Below are positions 22,642 through 29,223 of a stretch of DNA of 29,223 nucleotides, in pieces. The DNA is taken from positions 1 through 29,223 of the forward strand of contig DATMNI010000165.1 in the NCBI GenBank assembly GCA_035570275.1. Direction: 5' to 3'. The notes under the pieces are model-generated. The model was not told the DNA's origin, made no database searches, and saw only the letters and a program-made list of their open reading frames with translations. Position numbers and translations under genes: made by a program. This DNA comes from DATMNI01 sp035570275. GTDB lineage: Bacteria; Acidobacteriota; Terriglobia; Bryobacterales; Bryobacteraceae. Each line of letters begins with the position of its first letter. Within the stretch, counting starts at the first letter, position 1.

Positions 22642-23760
22642 ATGAAATTTCCAATCTCGATGACCGCCGGTCTTGCAGGATACATTTTCAAGAATAAGAT
22701 GCGTCCCCGTCCCGAATGGCAGAAGACGGTGGTGGTTGGAGGCGCGCTGGGCACGGACGCGTCCAACCCCTTCCGCATTCTCCCCAGCAAGACGGCGGAG
22801 AAGCGGCAGCCGCATCCCATGATCAATAAGCGTTTCCCAATCGTGCTGATGCTGGAGCCGCTGCACGCCTGCAACCTGACGTGTACGGGGTGCGGGCGTA
22901 TTCGCGAGTACGAGACCAGCATCACGGAGCGCGTGCCGCTGGAAGAATGCCTGCTGGCGGTGGATGAGTGCGGCGCGCCGGTGGTTTCGATTTGCGGCGG
23001 CGAACCTATGATGTACCCGCAGATCGGCGAGTTGGTGTCGGGTATCCTGGAGCGCAACCGCCACATCTACCTCTGCACCAACGGCATGTTCATCAAGAAG
23101 CGGCTCCATGAATTCAAGCCGGACAAGCGCTTTTTCTTTAACGTCCACCTGGACGGCATGGAGAAGAATCACGATATCGCCGTGGAGAAGACAGGCGTGT
23201 TCAAGGAAGCCATTGAGGGTGTCAAGCTGGCCAAGGCCGCGGGCTTCCAGGTCTGCACCAACACCACCGTCTACAAAGAGACGGACATGAAGGAGATCGA
23301 GGAGTTGTTCCTCTATCTCGAAACTCTGGGCGTGGATGGCCACCAGATCGCGCCGGCGTACGGATACTCCGCGGTAAACGATCGCGAGATTTTCCTCACG
23401 CGCGAGGACGTGTACGAGAAGTTCAAGGATATCGACCGTCTGGCCAAGCGCTTCAACATCCGGCAGACGCCCATCTACCTGGAGTTCCTGAAGGGCGAGC
23501 GGGAACTGCCCTGCACGGCGTGGGGCAACCCGACTTACAACGTGAAAGGTTGGAAAGGCCCGTGCTATCTGATCACCGATGGCCACTACAAGACCTTTGA
23601 GGAACTGATGACGCAAACGCCCTGGGAGAGTTACGGCCAGGGCAACGATCCGCGGTGCGAGCACTGCATGGTGCACTGCGGCTACGAACCCTCGGCAGCG
23701 CTGGGCATCAATGTCGGCCTTGCCGACAATCTCAAGATGCTGGCCTGGACCCTGCGCTAG
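22642..23760 (+). CDS. hpnH: Hopanoid radical SAM protein HpnH (adenosylhopane synthase)
   Basis: 372 residues. It attaches adenosine from S-adenosylmethionine to the hopene side chain, giving adenosylhopane. The radical SAM cluster is C77-x3-C81-x2-C84 (A-C-N-L-T-C-T-G-C). Further family marks are C-G-G-E-P-M-M (SAM binding), N-V-H-L-D-G-M, and the C-terminal C-E-H-C-M-V-H-C-G-Y-E-P-S-A-A with extra cysteines. Between K-N-K-M (17-20) and K-R-F-P-I-V-L-M-L-E-P (63-73) there are about 40 residues where the HpnH I remember has only a few. It is 28 bp after shc and is followed by repeat copy D. Confidence 0.95.
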   Translation: MKFPISMTAGLAGYIFKNKMRPRPEWQKTVVVGGALGTDASNPFRILPSKTAEKRQPHPMINKRFPIVLMLEPLHACNLTCTGCGRIREYETSITERVPLEECLLAVDECGAPVVSICGGEPMMYPQIGELVSGILERNRHIYLCTNGMFIKKRLHEFKPDKRFFFNVHLDGMEKNHDIAVEKTGVFKEAIEGVKLAKAAGFQVCTNTTVYKETDMKEIEELFLYLETLGVDGHQIAPAYGYSAVNDREIFLTREDVYEKFKDIDRLAKRFNIRQTPIYLEFLKGERELPCTAWGNPTYNVKGWKGPCYLITDGHYKTFEELMTQTPWESYGQGNDPRCEHCMVHCGYEPSAALGINVGLADNLKMLAWTLR

Positions 23761-23765
23761 CACTA

Positions 23766-23819
23766 TGTGGGGCAGGTTGCCAACCGGGTTGCCAACCTGC
23801 GGCGGATTGTTAATCCGCC
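23766..23819. repeat. Modular palindromic (REP-like) repeat, copy D
   Basis: A compact 54-bp copy: TGTGGGGCAG, then a GCAGGTTGCCAACC...GGTTGCCAACCTGC double module, then GGCGGATTGTTAATCCGCC (23801-23819, 8-bp stem, gtt loop). It fills the 72-bp gap between hpnH and hpnA inside the operon. Confidence 0.8.
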
Positions 23820-23832
23820 TGCCGATCCCGAT

Positions 23833-24801
23833 ATGAAACCCGTCCTCGTTACCGGAGCGTCTGGCTTCCTAGGTTGGCACGTAGCCAGAGTTCTCTGCGA
23901 ACGTGGCTATCCCGTTCGAGTTCTGGTCCGCGCAGGCAGCCGGGTAGACGCCCTGGACGTCGAGTCCATCACCGGCGATCTGCGCGACGCGGCGTCTCTC
24001 GAACGCGCCGTAACCGGCTGCGGCTTGCTTTTTCACGTGGCGGCTGACTATCGGCTCTGGGCCAAAGATCCCGGTGAACTGTACCGGTCCAACGTGGAGG
24101 GCACCCGGAACCTTCTGCAAGCGGCGAAACGGGCCGGCGTGGAGCGCGTGGTCTACACCAGCACGGTCGGCTGTATCGGCATCCCGCCGGGCGGTATTGG
24201 CGATGAGGAATCGCCAGTGGCGCTTGGCGACATGGCCGGGGTCTACAAGCGCTCCAAGTTTCTGGCCGAGCAGGTGGCGTTGGAATTCGCGCGCGATGGG
24301 TATCCCGTTGTCATAGTGAATCCGACGGCGCCGGTTGGAGACCACGACGTGAAACCGACACCCACGGGCAAGATCGTGGTGGATTTCCTGAATGGCGACA
24401 TGCCGGCGTTCATAGATACGGGGCTCAACCTGGTGGATGTGCGCGATACGGCGGAAGGCCACGTCCTGGCCGGCGAGCGCGGGCGCAGCGGAGAGCGCTA
24501 CATTCTGGGGTCTGAAAACCTGACGCTGGCGCAGATTCTGCAGAAGCTGGCAAAGATCACCGGCCGCCAGGCGCCAACTTTGCAACTGCCGTACGCCGTG
24601 GCGTGGTGCGCGGGCGCTTGCAGCACGGCATGGGCCGGCGTCACGGGAAAGCCGCCGCGGGTGCCTCTGGACGCGGTGCGCATGGCAAAGAAGAAGATGT
24701 GGGTGACGCACCGGAAGGCGGCGCGCGAATTGGGGTGGAATCCGCGGCCTGCGGAACAGGCGTTGATGCGAGCGGTGCAGTGGTTTTCGCGGGCGGCCTG
24801 A
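23833..24801 (+). CDS. hpnA: Hopanoid-associated NAD-dependent sugar epimerase/dehydratase HpnA
   Basis: 322 residues from the ATG at 23833; the frame upstream of it is repeat DNA. Extended short-chain dehydrogenase fold: NAD-binding G8-x2-G11-x2-G14 (T-G-A-S-G-F-L-G), D-L-R-D, catalytic Tyr138-x3-Lys142 (Y-K-R-S-K) and Y-T-S-T-V-G. HpnA accompanies hpnG and hpnH in hopanoid clusters; its exact reaction on the side-chain sugar is not settled. No Shine-Dalgarno lies before the ATG because repeat copy D reaches to within 13 bp. Its stop overlaps the hpnG start (TGATG). Confidence 0.9.
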   Translation: MKPVLVTGASGFLGWHVARVLCERGYPVRVLVRAGSRVDALDVESITGDLRDAASLERAVTGCGLLFHVAADYRLWAKDPGELYRSNVEGTRNLLQAAKRAGVERVVYTSTVGCIGIPPGGIGDEESPVALGDMAGVYKRSKFLAEQVALEFARDGYPVVIVNPTAPVGDHDVKPTPTGKIVVDFLNGDMPAFIDTGLNLVDVRDTAEGHVLAGERGRSGERYILGSENLTLAQILQKLAKITGRQAPTLQLPYAVAWCAGACSTAWAGVTGKPPRVPLDAVRMAKKKMWVTHRKAARELGWNPRPAEQALMRAVQWFSRAA

Positions 24802-25511
24802 TGCGGCTTCTCTTCGTAGCGTCTCACCCCATGGAATACACCGGCATTCTCGCCCGCTCCGCCGATCCACGGCCCGCCAGGGTGGCGAACGCCGCGAACG
24901 TCGCGGTGGATTGGGTTCGTTCCGCGCGCATCGGCAACCATGATGTCCTCCTCGTGGCCAATGGCGCCGGGCCGGTACGGGCCGCAGCCGCGGTAGAAAC
25001 AGCGGTGGCCGCCTGCCGGCCGGAGGCAGTGGTGACCACGGGCTTTTGCGGGGCGCTGGATGCCGAACTGCGCATCGCCGACGTGGTGGTGGGGACCTCG
25101 GTGGTCGGAGCGGGCCAGTATCCGTTGCGGCCCGTGGCCAGCGGCGTGCCGCATCGCATCGGCGCCATCTGCTCGATCGGCCATGTGGCGCAAAGTGCGG
25201 CTGAAAAGGCGCGCCTGCATGCCACCGGCGCCATTGCGGTGGAAATGGAAGCCGCCGGTGTAGCCCAACGTGCCGAAGCTCTTAGCTTGCCCGTCTACTG
25301 CGTGCGTGCCGTGACAGACCTCGCGGGCGAAGATATGGCGAATGACTTTAATGGAGCCCTGCGCCCGGACGGCCATTTCGATACAATACGTATTCTGAGG
25401 AGTGCACTGCGCCATCCGTGGGTACGGGTGCCTGAGCTGATGCGGTTACGTCAGCGATGTGTTCGTGCCGCGCGTGTACTGGGGGATTTTATTGCCGACT
25501 GCCGATTCTGA
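24801..25511 (+). CDS. hpnG: Hopanoid nucleoside phosphorylase HpnG
   Basis: 236 residues from the ATG at 24801, coupled to hpnA. Nucleoside phosphorylase fold: V-A-N-G-A-G-P-V-R-A near the start, T-T-G-F-C-G-A-L, the ribose-binding V-E-M-E-A-A-G-V-A and the base-site Asp in V-T-D-L-A-G-E. HpnG removes adenine from adenosylhopane, leaving (phospho)ribosylhopane. The C-terminus (P-E-L-M-R-L-R-Q-R-C onward) is ordinary for the family. A dehydrogenase gene begins 37 bp downstream. Confidence 0.9.
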   Translation: MRLLFVASHPMEYTGILARSADPRPARVANAANVAVDWVRSARIGNHDVLLVANGAGPVRAAAAVETAVAACRPEAVVTTGFCGALDAELRIADVVVGTSVVGAGQYPLRPVASGVPHRIGAICSIGHVAQSAAEKARLHATGAIAVEMEAAGVAQRAEALSLPVYCVRAVTDLAGEDMANDFNGALRPDGHFDTIRILRSALRHPWVRVPELMRLRQRCVRAARVLGDFIADCRF

Positions 25512-25529
25512 GCTGAGCACCGTGCCGCT

Positions 25530-25538
25530 TGGTACCAT
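25530..25538 (+). promoter_or_regulatory. Possible internal extended -10 before the first dehydrogenase
   Basis: TGgTACCAT resembles the extended -10 seen at 3502 and lies 10 nt before the ATG at 25549. It could give the dehydrogenases their own transcript. Weak, since one -10 base is off consensus and no -35 is seen. Confidence 0.25.
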
Positions 25539-25548
25539 ACCGGCGACC

Positions 25549-26604
25549 ATGCACGCGGCAGTTTACCGCGGGCGCAGTGTGGTCAGTGTGGAAGAGATTC
25601 CGACCCCGGCGATCCAACATGGCGAGATCCTCATCCGCGTGGAAGCCTGCGGCATCTGCCACACCGATCTCAAAAAGATTGAGTACAACCTGCTGTCGCC
25701 GCCGCGCGTGTACGGCCACGAAACCGCCGGGGTTGTGGCAGCCGTGGGCGCGGGCGTCACCAAATTCCGCCCGGGCGACCGCGTGGTTGCCTTCCACCAC
25801 ATCCCCTGCAGGACCTGCTTTTATTGCCGGCGTAAGATATACGCGCAGTGTCCGGTATACAAGAAGGTTGGTATTACCGCGGGGTTTGAGCCGGCGGGGG
25901 GCGGATTCGCCCAGTATGTGCGGGTGATGGACTGGATCGTAGAGCAGGGTGTGGAAAGGATTCCCGATGGGGTTTCGTTCGAGCGCGCCACCCTGGTGGA
26001 ACCGCTCAACACCTGCCTGAAGGCCGTAACGCAGTGCGACCCGCAGCCGGAAGATTTCGTGGCCATCCTGGGGCAGGGCCCCATCGGCCTCATGTTCACC
26101 ATGCTGGTGAACCGGACCGGGGCGCAAGTGGCGGCTTCGGACACCATGTCGGAGCGCCGCGAACTGGCGCGGCGATCGGGCGCCGGGGTTGCCTTGGATC
26201 CCCGCACAGTGGATGTGGCCGGGGAGGTGAAGCGGATGACCGGTGGCCGCGGCGCCGATCTGGTGATTGTGGCGGCTTCGGTTCCGGGAATCGTGGACCA
26301 GGCGATTGCCTGTTCGCGGCCGGGCTCGCGCATCCTGCTTTTTGCCCAGACGTCGGCCACCGAGCGGATTGAATCTACGGGCGCCGATATTTGCGCCGGA
26401 GAAAGAACTCTGTTTGGGTGCTATAGTGCATCAATAGATTTACAAGAAGAGTCCGCAAATCTGGTTTTCGGAGGCCGCTTGCCGCTGGAGGAACTGATTT
26501 CGCACCGTTTGCCTTTGGTTAAAATCCGTTCAGGATTCGATTTGGCATTGCATCCGGAACCCAAATCTTTGAAAATAATCGTTCAGCCACAGAGGTGGTC
26601 ATAG
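25549..26604 (+). CDS. Zinc-dependent MDR alcohol dehydrogenase, NAD-type (first of pair)
   Basis: 351 residues from the ATG at 25549; the open frame begins earlier but overlaps hpnG. Catalytic zinc region: C37 (C-G-I-C-H-T-D), H57-E58 (G-H-E-T-A-G) and E151 (L-V-E-P-L). Structural zinc: C87, C90, C93, C101. Rossmann fold G175-x-G-P-I-G180, with an acidic residue, Asp198, at the end of beta-2 (A-A-S-D-T), which favours NAD. MDR enzymes interconvert alcohols and aldehydes or ketones. Substrate not identifiable from sequence. Position directly after hpnG in the hopanoid operon makes a role in side-chain processing plausible. Confidence 0.88.
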   Translation: MHAAVYRGRSVVSVEEIPTPAIQHGEILIRVEACGICHTDLKKIEYNLLSPPRVYGHETAGVVAAVGAGVTKFRPGDRVVAFHHIPCRTCFYCRRKIYAQCPVYKKVGITAGFEPAGGGFAQYVRVMDWIVEQGVERIPDGVSFERATLVEPLNTCLKAVTQCDPQPEDFVAILGQGPIGLMFTMLVNRTGAQVAASDTMSERRELARRSGAGVALDPRTVDVAGEVKRMTGGRGADLVIVAASVPGIVDQAIACSRPGSRILLFAQTSATERIESTGADICAGERTLFGCYSASIDLQEESANLVFGGRLPLEELISHRLPLVKIRSGFDLALHPEPKSLKIIVQPQRWS

Positions 26605-26664
26605 AAAATGGCGGTGCTCATAGTGATCGGTGCTGGTCATCGTGAATGGCGGTGGTCATAGTGA
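26593..26664. repeat. Local imperfect tandem repeat between the two dehydrogenase genes
   Basis: ATGGCGGTGsTCATAGTGA occurs at 26608 and 26646 (one mismatch, 38-bp period), and shorter GGTGGTCATAG / GGTGCTGGTCATCGTGA versions lie around them. The first copy also starts an ATG frame that ends after 17 codons. Confidence 0.6.
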
Positions 26665-26672
26665 ATACCCAC

Positions 26673-27701
26673 ATGATGGCTGCCGTGCTTTACGGCAAGG
26701 AACACTTGCAGGTGGAGCCGGTAGCCGTTCCCACAATTCAGAGTGGAGACATTCTGGTCCGCGTAAGAGTGGCCCTGACGTGCGGCACCGACGTGAAGGT
26801 ATTCCGGCGCGGATATCATGCCAGGATGATCGTGCCTCCGGCCGTATTTGGGCACGAGTTAGCCGGCGACGTGGTCGCGGTCGGCGAGGGCGTAACCGGG
26901 TTTTCCCCCGGGCAGCGGGTGGTGGCGGCCAATTCGGCGCCCTGCGAAATGTGCTACTTCTGCCGGCGCGGCCTGCAGAATCTCTGCGAAGACCTGCTGT
27001 TCAATAATGGCGCTTACGCCGAGTACATCCGAATTCCCGCGCGCATTGTGGAGCGCAATACTTACGAAATTCCCGCCGGCGTGGGTTACCGGGATGCGGC
27101 TCTGGTGGAGCCTCTGGCCTGCGTGGTGCGCGGATTCGAAGAGGCCGCGCCTCGCCCGGGCGATACCATGGCGATCATTGGCCTCGGTCCCATCGGTCTG
27201 ATGTTCGTTAAGCTGGCCAAACTGCGCGGTTGCCGCGTGATCGCGGTGGGCCGGCGCCGGCCGCAACTGGATCGGGCGGCCTCGCTCGGGGCCGACGAGT
27301 TGATTGTGGGAAGCGAGGGCTCCGACCCGGTGAAGGACGTCCGCGGCTTAACCTACGGGCGCGGCGTGGACGTGGCGATTGAGGCCGTCGGCAAGCCGTT
27401 GACCTGGCAATGGGCAGTCAACTCGGTCCGCCGCGGCGGTACGGTTAACTTTTTTGGCGGCTGCCCTAACGACAGTAAAGTGAACCTGGATACGGCACTG
27501 CTGCACTACTCCGAGATCACCTGCAAGGCCAGCTTTCATCACACTCCGGAATATGTCCGGAAGGCCATGGACCTGGTTTGCGCCGGGCATATCACCGCCT
27601 CGGTGTTCGTGAATCGCGAAGAGCCGCTGGCGAACCTGCTGGAAGTGATGCGCCATCTGATGAGCCATAACGGCCACTTGAAAACGGCCATCGTGCCGTA
27701 G
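26673..27701 (+). CDS. Zinc-dependent MDR alcohol dehydrogenase, probable NADP-type (second of pair)
   Basis: 342 residues from the ATG at 26673, chosen because M-M-A-A-V-L-Y-G aligns with M-H-A-A-V-Y-R-G of the neighbour; an ATG at 26646 would add nine residues. Catalytic zinc: C37 (T-C-G-T-D), H61-E62 (G-H-E-L-A-G), E146. Structural zinc: C91, C94, C97, C105. Rossmann G170-x-G-P-I-G175. After beta-2 comes G193-R-R-R196 instead of an acid, which favours NADP(H). A paralogue of the preceding gene with an opposite cofactor signature. May reduce the ribosylhopane aldehyde; inferred from position only. Confidence 0.88.
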   Translation: MMAAVLYGKEHLQVEPVAVPTIQSGDILVRVRVALTCGTDVKVFRRGYHARMIVPPAVFGHELAGDVVAVGEGVTGFSPGQRVVAANSAPCEMCYFCRRGLQNLCEDLLFNNGAYAEYIRIPARIVERNTYEIPAGVGYRDAALVEPLACVVRGFEEAAPRPGDTMAIIGLGPIGLMFVKLAKLRGCRVIAVGRRRPQLDRAASLGADELIVGSEGSDPVKDVRGLTYGRGVDVAIEAVGKPLTWQWAVNSVRRGGTVNFFGGCPNDSKVNLDTALLHYSEITCKASFHHTPEYVRKAMDLVCAGHITASVFVNREEPLANLLEVMRHLMSHNGHLKTAIVP

Positions 27702-27722
27702 GAGTGGGGTGTCCGATTGCGG

Positions 27723-28673
27723 ATGCCCAGGCCCATGTATCTGCCTCCCGCCGAGTTTGTCAGGTCTCCCGATGCACTAGGTAAGACCTGTTCACAGGAA
27801 GAGGGCCGCGCCTACACGCGCTGGCTGGCGACCCACCACTACGAGAACTTTCACGTAGTGAGTTTTCTGCTGCCCAAGCGCCTCCACCAGGATTTTTACA
27901 ACGTCTACTCCTATTGCCGCTGGGCGGACGACCTGGGTGACGAAATCGGCGATGAGATGGGCGGCCGCGAGGAAAGCCTCCGCCTGCTGCATTGGTGGCG
28001 CGGCGAACTGGACGCGATGTATTCCGGCCGTGCCACCCATCCGGTTTTCGCTGCACTGCTTCCCACCGTGCAGAAGTATGGCATCCCGCGCCAGCCGTTT
28101 TCGGACCTGTTGGACGCCTTCGTGCAGGATCAAACCGTCACCCGCTACCCCGATTGGGACGCCGTGTTCGCCTATTGCCGCAACTCCGCCAACCCGGTGG
28201 GCCGCCTGGTGTTATACCTGTGCGGATACGCGGATGACGAACGCCAGAAACTCTCCGACGCCACGTGCACCGCGCTGCAACTGGCCAACTTCTGGCAGGA
28301 CGTGACGGTGGACCTGCTCAAGGACCGCGTCTACATTCCGCTGGACGTGATGGAGCGCCACGGCTATACGGTGGAAGAACTGGTGGCGCGCCGCTTCACT
28401 CCCGGGTTCCGCGAAGTGATGCGGGAAATTGTGGAAAAGGCGCGCGAGCTTTTTCTGGCGGGCCTGCCGCTCACGGGCATGGTGGAGCGGCGCCTGGCGA
28501 TCGATCTCGACCTGTTCAGCCGCGGTGGCATGCGCGTATTGGATAAGATCGAACGGCAGGGATACGACGTGCTGTCTTCGCGGCCGGCCATTTCGAAACT
28601 GGAGCGTGCGGGACTCCTGCTGTCGTCGCTGGCGCGAGTGTCGTGGCGGCGACCCTCTGGGTCGCCCCTGTGA
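27723..28673 (+). CDS. hpnC: Squalene synthase HpnC (hydroxysqualene synthase)
   Basis: 316 residues from the ATG at 27723; a TTG two codons earlier is an alternative. It is the second enzyme of the HpnCDE route, making hydroxysqualene from presqualene diphosphate. The two Asp-rich metal sites are D69-D70-x-x-D73 (C-R-W-A-D-D-L-G-D-E) and D193-x3-D197 (F-W-Q-D-V-T-V-D). Y-C-R-N-S-A-N-P-V-G-R-L-V-L is a family block. The last residues W-R-R-P-S-G-S-P-L are encoded by the repeated 17-bp hairpin at 28649-28665, so the native C-terminus has been replaced or extended. The stop overlaps the hpnD start (TGATG). Confidence 0.93.
   Translation: MPRPMYLPPAEFVRSPDALGKTCSQEEGRAYTRWLATHHYENFHVVSFLLPKRLHQDFYNVYSYCRWADDLGDEIGDEMGGREESLRLLHWWRGELDAMYSGRATHPVFAALLPTVQKYGIPRQPFSDLLDAFVQDQTVTRYPDWDAVFAYCRNSANPVGRLVLYLCGYADDERQKLSDATCTALQLANFWQDVTVDLLKDRVYIPLDVMERHGYTVEELVARRFTPGFREVMREIVEKARELFLAGLPLTGMVERRLAIDLDLFSRGGMRVLDKIERQGYDVLSSRPAISKLERAGLLLSSLARVSWRRPSGSPL
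28649..28665. repeat. Perfect hairpin, copy 2 of a repeated 17-bp palindrome
   Basis: GCGACCC-tct-GGGTCGC, identical to 12954-12970, here inside the last codons of hpnC. It sits just ahead of the hpnD start codon, where an RNA stem could influence coupled translation. Confidence 0.6.
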
Positions 28674-29223
28674 TGAACCAGGTGGATGTGAACCAGGTGG
28701 ATGTGAACCAGGTGGACCGATCCTACGAGTATTGCCGCCGCGTGGCCCGCAGCCGCGCCAAGAACTTTTACTACTCGTTTCTCCTGCTCTCCCGGCAGCA
28801 GCGCAAGGCCATGTGCGCCATCTACGCCTTCATGCGTTACTGCGACGACCTGAGCGACGAGCCTGGCGCCACGCGCGCACCCATGGAGCGATGGCGCGCC
28901 GAGCTCGAAGACGCGCTCGAAGGCCGCTTCAGCGATCACCCGGTCTGGCCCGCGTTTCATCACACCGTGCGCCGCTTCGGCATCCCGCACGAATACTTCC
29001 GGCAGATGATCGACGGGGTGACCAGCGACCTGGAGCCGCGCCACTATGAGACCTTCGACGAGTTGTATCAATACTGCTACCGCGTGGCCAGTGTGGTGGG
29101 CCTGACCATCATCCACATCTTCGGCTTCGATACGCGGAGCGCGCTGCCATTGGCCGAGAAGTGCGGCGTCGCCTTCCAGCTGACCAACATCCTGCGCGAT
29201 GTTCGCGAAGACGCCGAGCTCGG
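28673..29223 (+). CDS. hpnD: Presqualene diphosphate synthase HpnD, 3' end outside window
   Basis: At least 183 residues, open at the right edge. It condenses two farnesyl diphosphates to presqualene diphosphate. Family marks: R-S-R-A-K-N-F-Y-Y-S-F-L-L-L, the first Asp-rich motif D58-D59-x-x-D62-E63 (Y-C-D-D-L-S-D-E), Y-C-Y-R-V-A-S-V-V-G-L, and the second motif starting N-I-L-R-D-V-R-E-D. The start codon overlaps the hpnC stop. Residues 2-16 are a triple pentapeptide N-Q-V-D-V absent from the core fold. Downstream one would expect hpnE, which completes squalene synthesis. Confidence 0.93.
   Translation, partial: MNQVDVNQVDVNQVDRSYEYCRRVARSRAKNFYYSFLLLSRQQRKAMCAIYAFMRYCDDLSDEPGATRAPMERWRAELEDALEGRFSDHPVWPAFHHTVRRFGIPHEYFRQMIDGVTSDLEPRHYETFDELYQYCYRVASVVGLTIIHIFGFDTRSALPLAEKCGVAFQLTNILRDVREDAEL
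28676..28720 (+). repeat. 15-bp tandem repeat at the 5' end of hpnD
   Basis: Three copies of AACCAGGTGGATGTG (third ends GGACCGA), in frame, giving N-Q-V-D-V / N-Q-V-D-V / N-Q-V-D-R. Each unit contains AGGTGG, a Shine-Dalgarno-like string, shortly before a GTG codon. Confidence 0.8.

Noticed and set aside
22516..23763. 415-residue minus-strand frame over hpnH
   Set aside because: Mirror frame of a strongly conserved radical SAM gene; composition is typical of antisense in GC-rich DNA.

Overview
The window looks like chromosomal DNA from an acidobacterium of the Solibacter/Bryobacter type (Acidobacteriota). This is inferred from gene content, not from a phylogenetic marker. The supporting families are an 'acidobacterial' VWFA-domain protein, a MacB-like permease with the N-terminal cap typical of acidobacterial orphan permeases next to a PadR regulator, NHL beta-propellers with signal peptides, and a hopanoid cluster in GC-rich DNA carrying many small palindromic repeats.

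Layout. 1-830 has no convincing intact gene. It holds a 235-bp MITE-like insertion with terminal inverted repeats and a perfect 9-bp target duplication; inside it lies one copy of a modular palindromic repeat. 831-2932 (minus) is a pair of secreted NHL propellers. 3143-3322 is a small unknown gene. 3516-5630 is a secreted prolyl oligopeptidase. 5765-7512 is an ECF sigma factor overlapping a protein that fuses an anti-sigma zinc motif to a TonB C-terminus. 7616-8110 (minus) is a histone-H1-like basic protein. 8258-9562 (minus) is an exported SGNH/GDSL esterase. 9848-10600 is an unknown membrane protein. 10566-12386 (minus) is a Tat-type amidase. 12631-12945 is an orphan MNT nucleotidyltransferase. 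12998-13435 (minus) is an unknown, possibly truncated ORF. 13457-15091 is the VWFA-domain protein. 15103-18236 (minus) is padR plus the permease. 18237-19054 is gene-free and rich in repeats. 19055-19558 (minus) is an O6-alkylguanine-DNA methyltransferase.

From 19672 to the right edge all genes are on the plus strand and form a hopanoid/isoprenoid cluster: ispH, squalene-hopene cyclase (shc), hpnH, hpnA, hpnG, two zinc MDR alcohol dehydrogenases, hpnC, hpnD (cut by the window end). IspH supplies C5 precursors. HpnC and HpnD (with HpnE, presumably just outside) make squalene from farnesyl diphosphate. Shc cyclises it. HpnH adds adenosine and HpnG removes adenine to leave a ribosyl side chain. 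The two dehydrogenases directly after hpnG are candidates for the side-chain reduction step that has no assigned enzyme in the classical pathway.

Most worth a second look: (1) the MITE with its target duplication; (2) four intergenic copies of a modular palindromic repeat, one inside the hopanoid operon; (3) a cyclase whose DXDD motif reads G-T-D-A; (4) in-frame 15-bp tandem repeats in two genes of this one operon (shc and hpnD); (5) the paired dehydrogenases with apparently opposite NAD/NADP signatures; (6) several genes whose -10 boxes lie so close to the start codon that leaderless mRNAs are likely.
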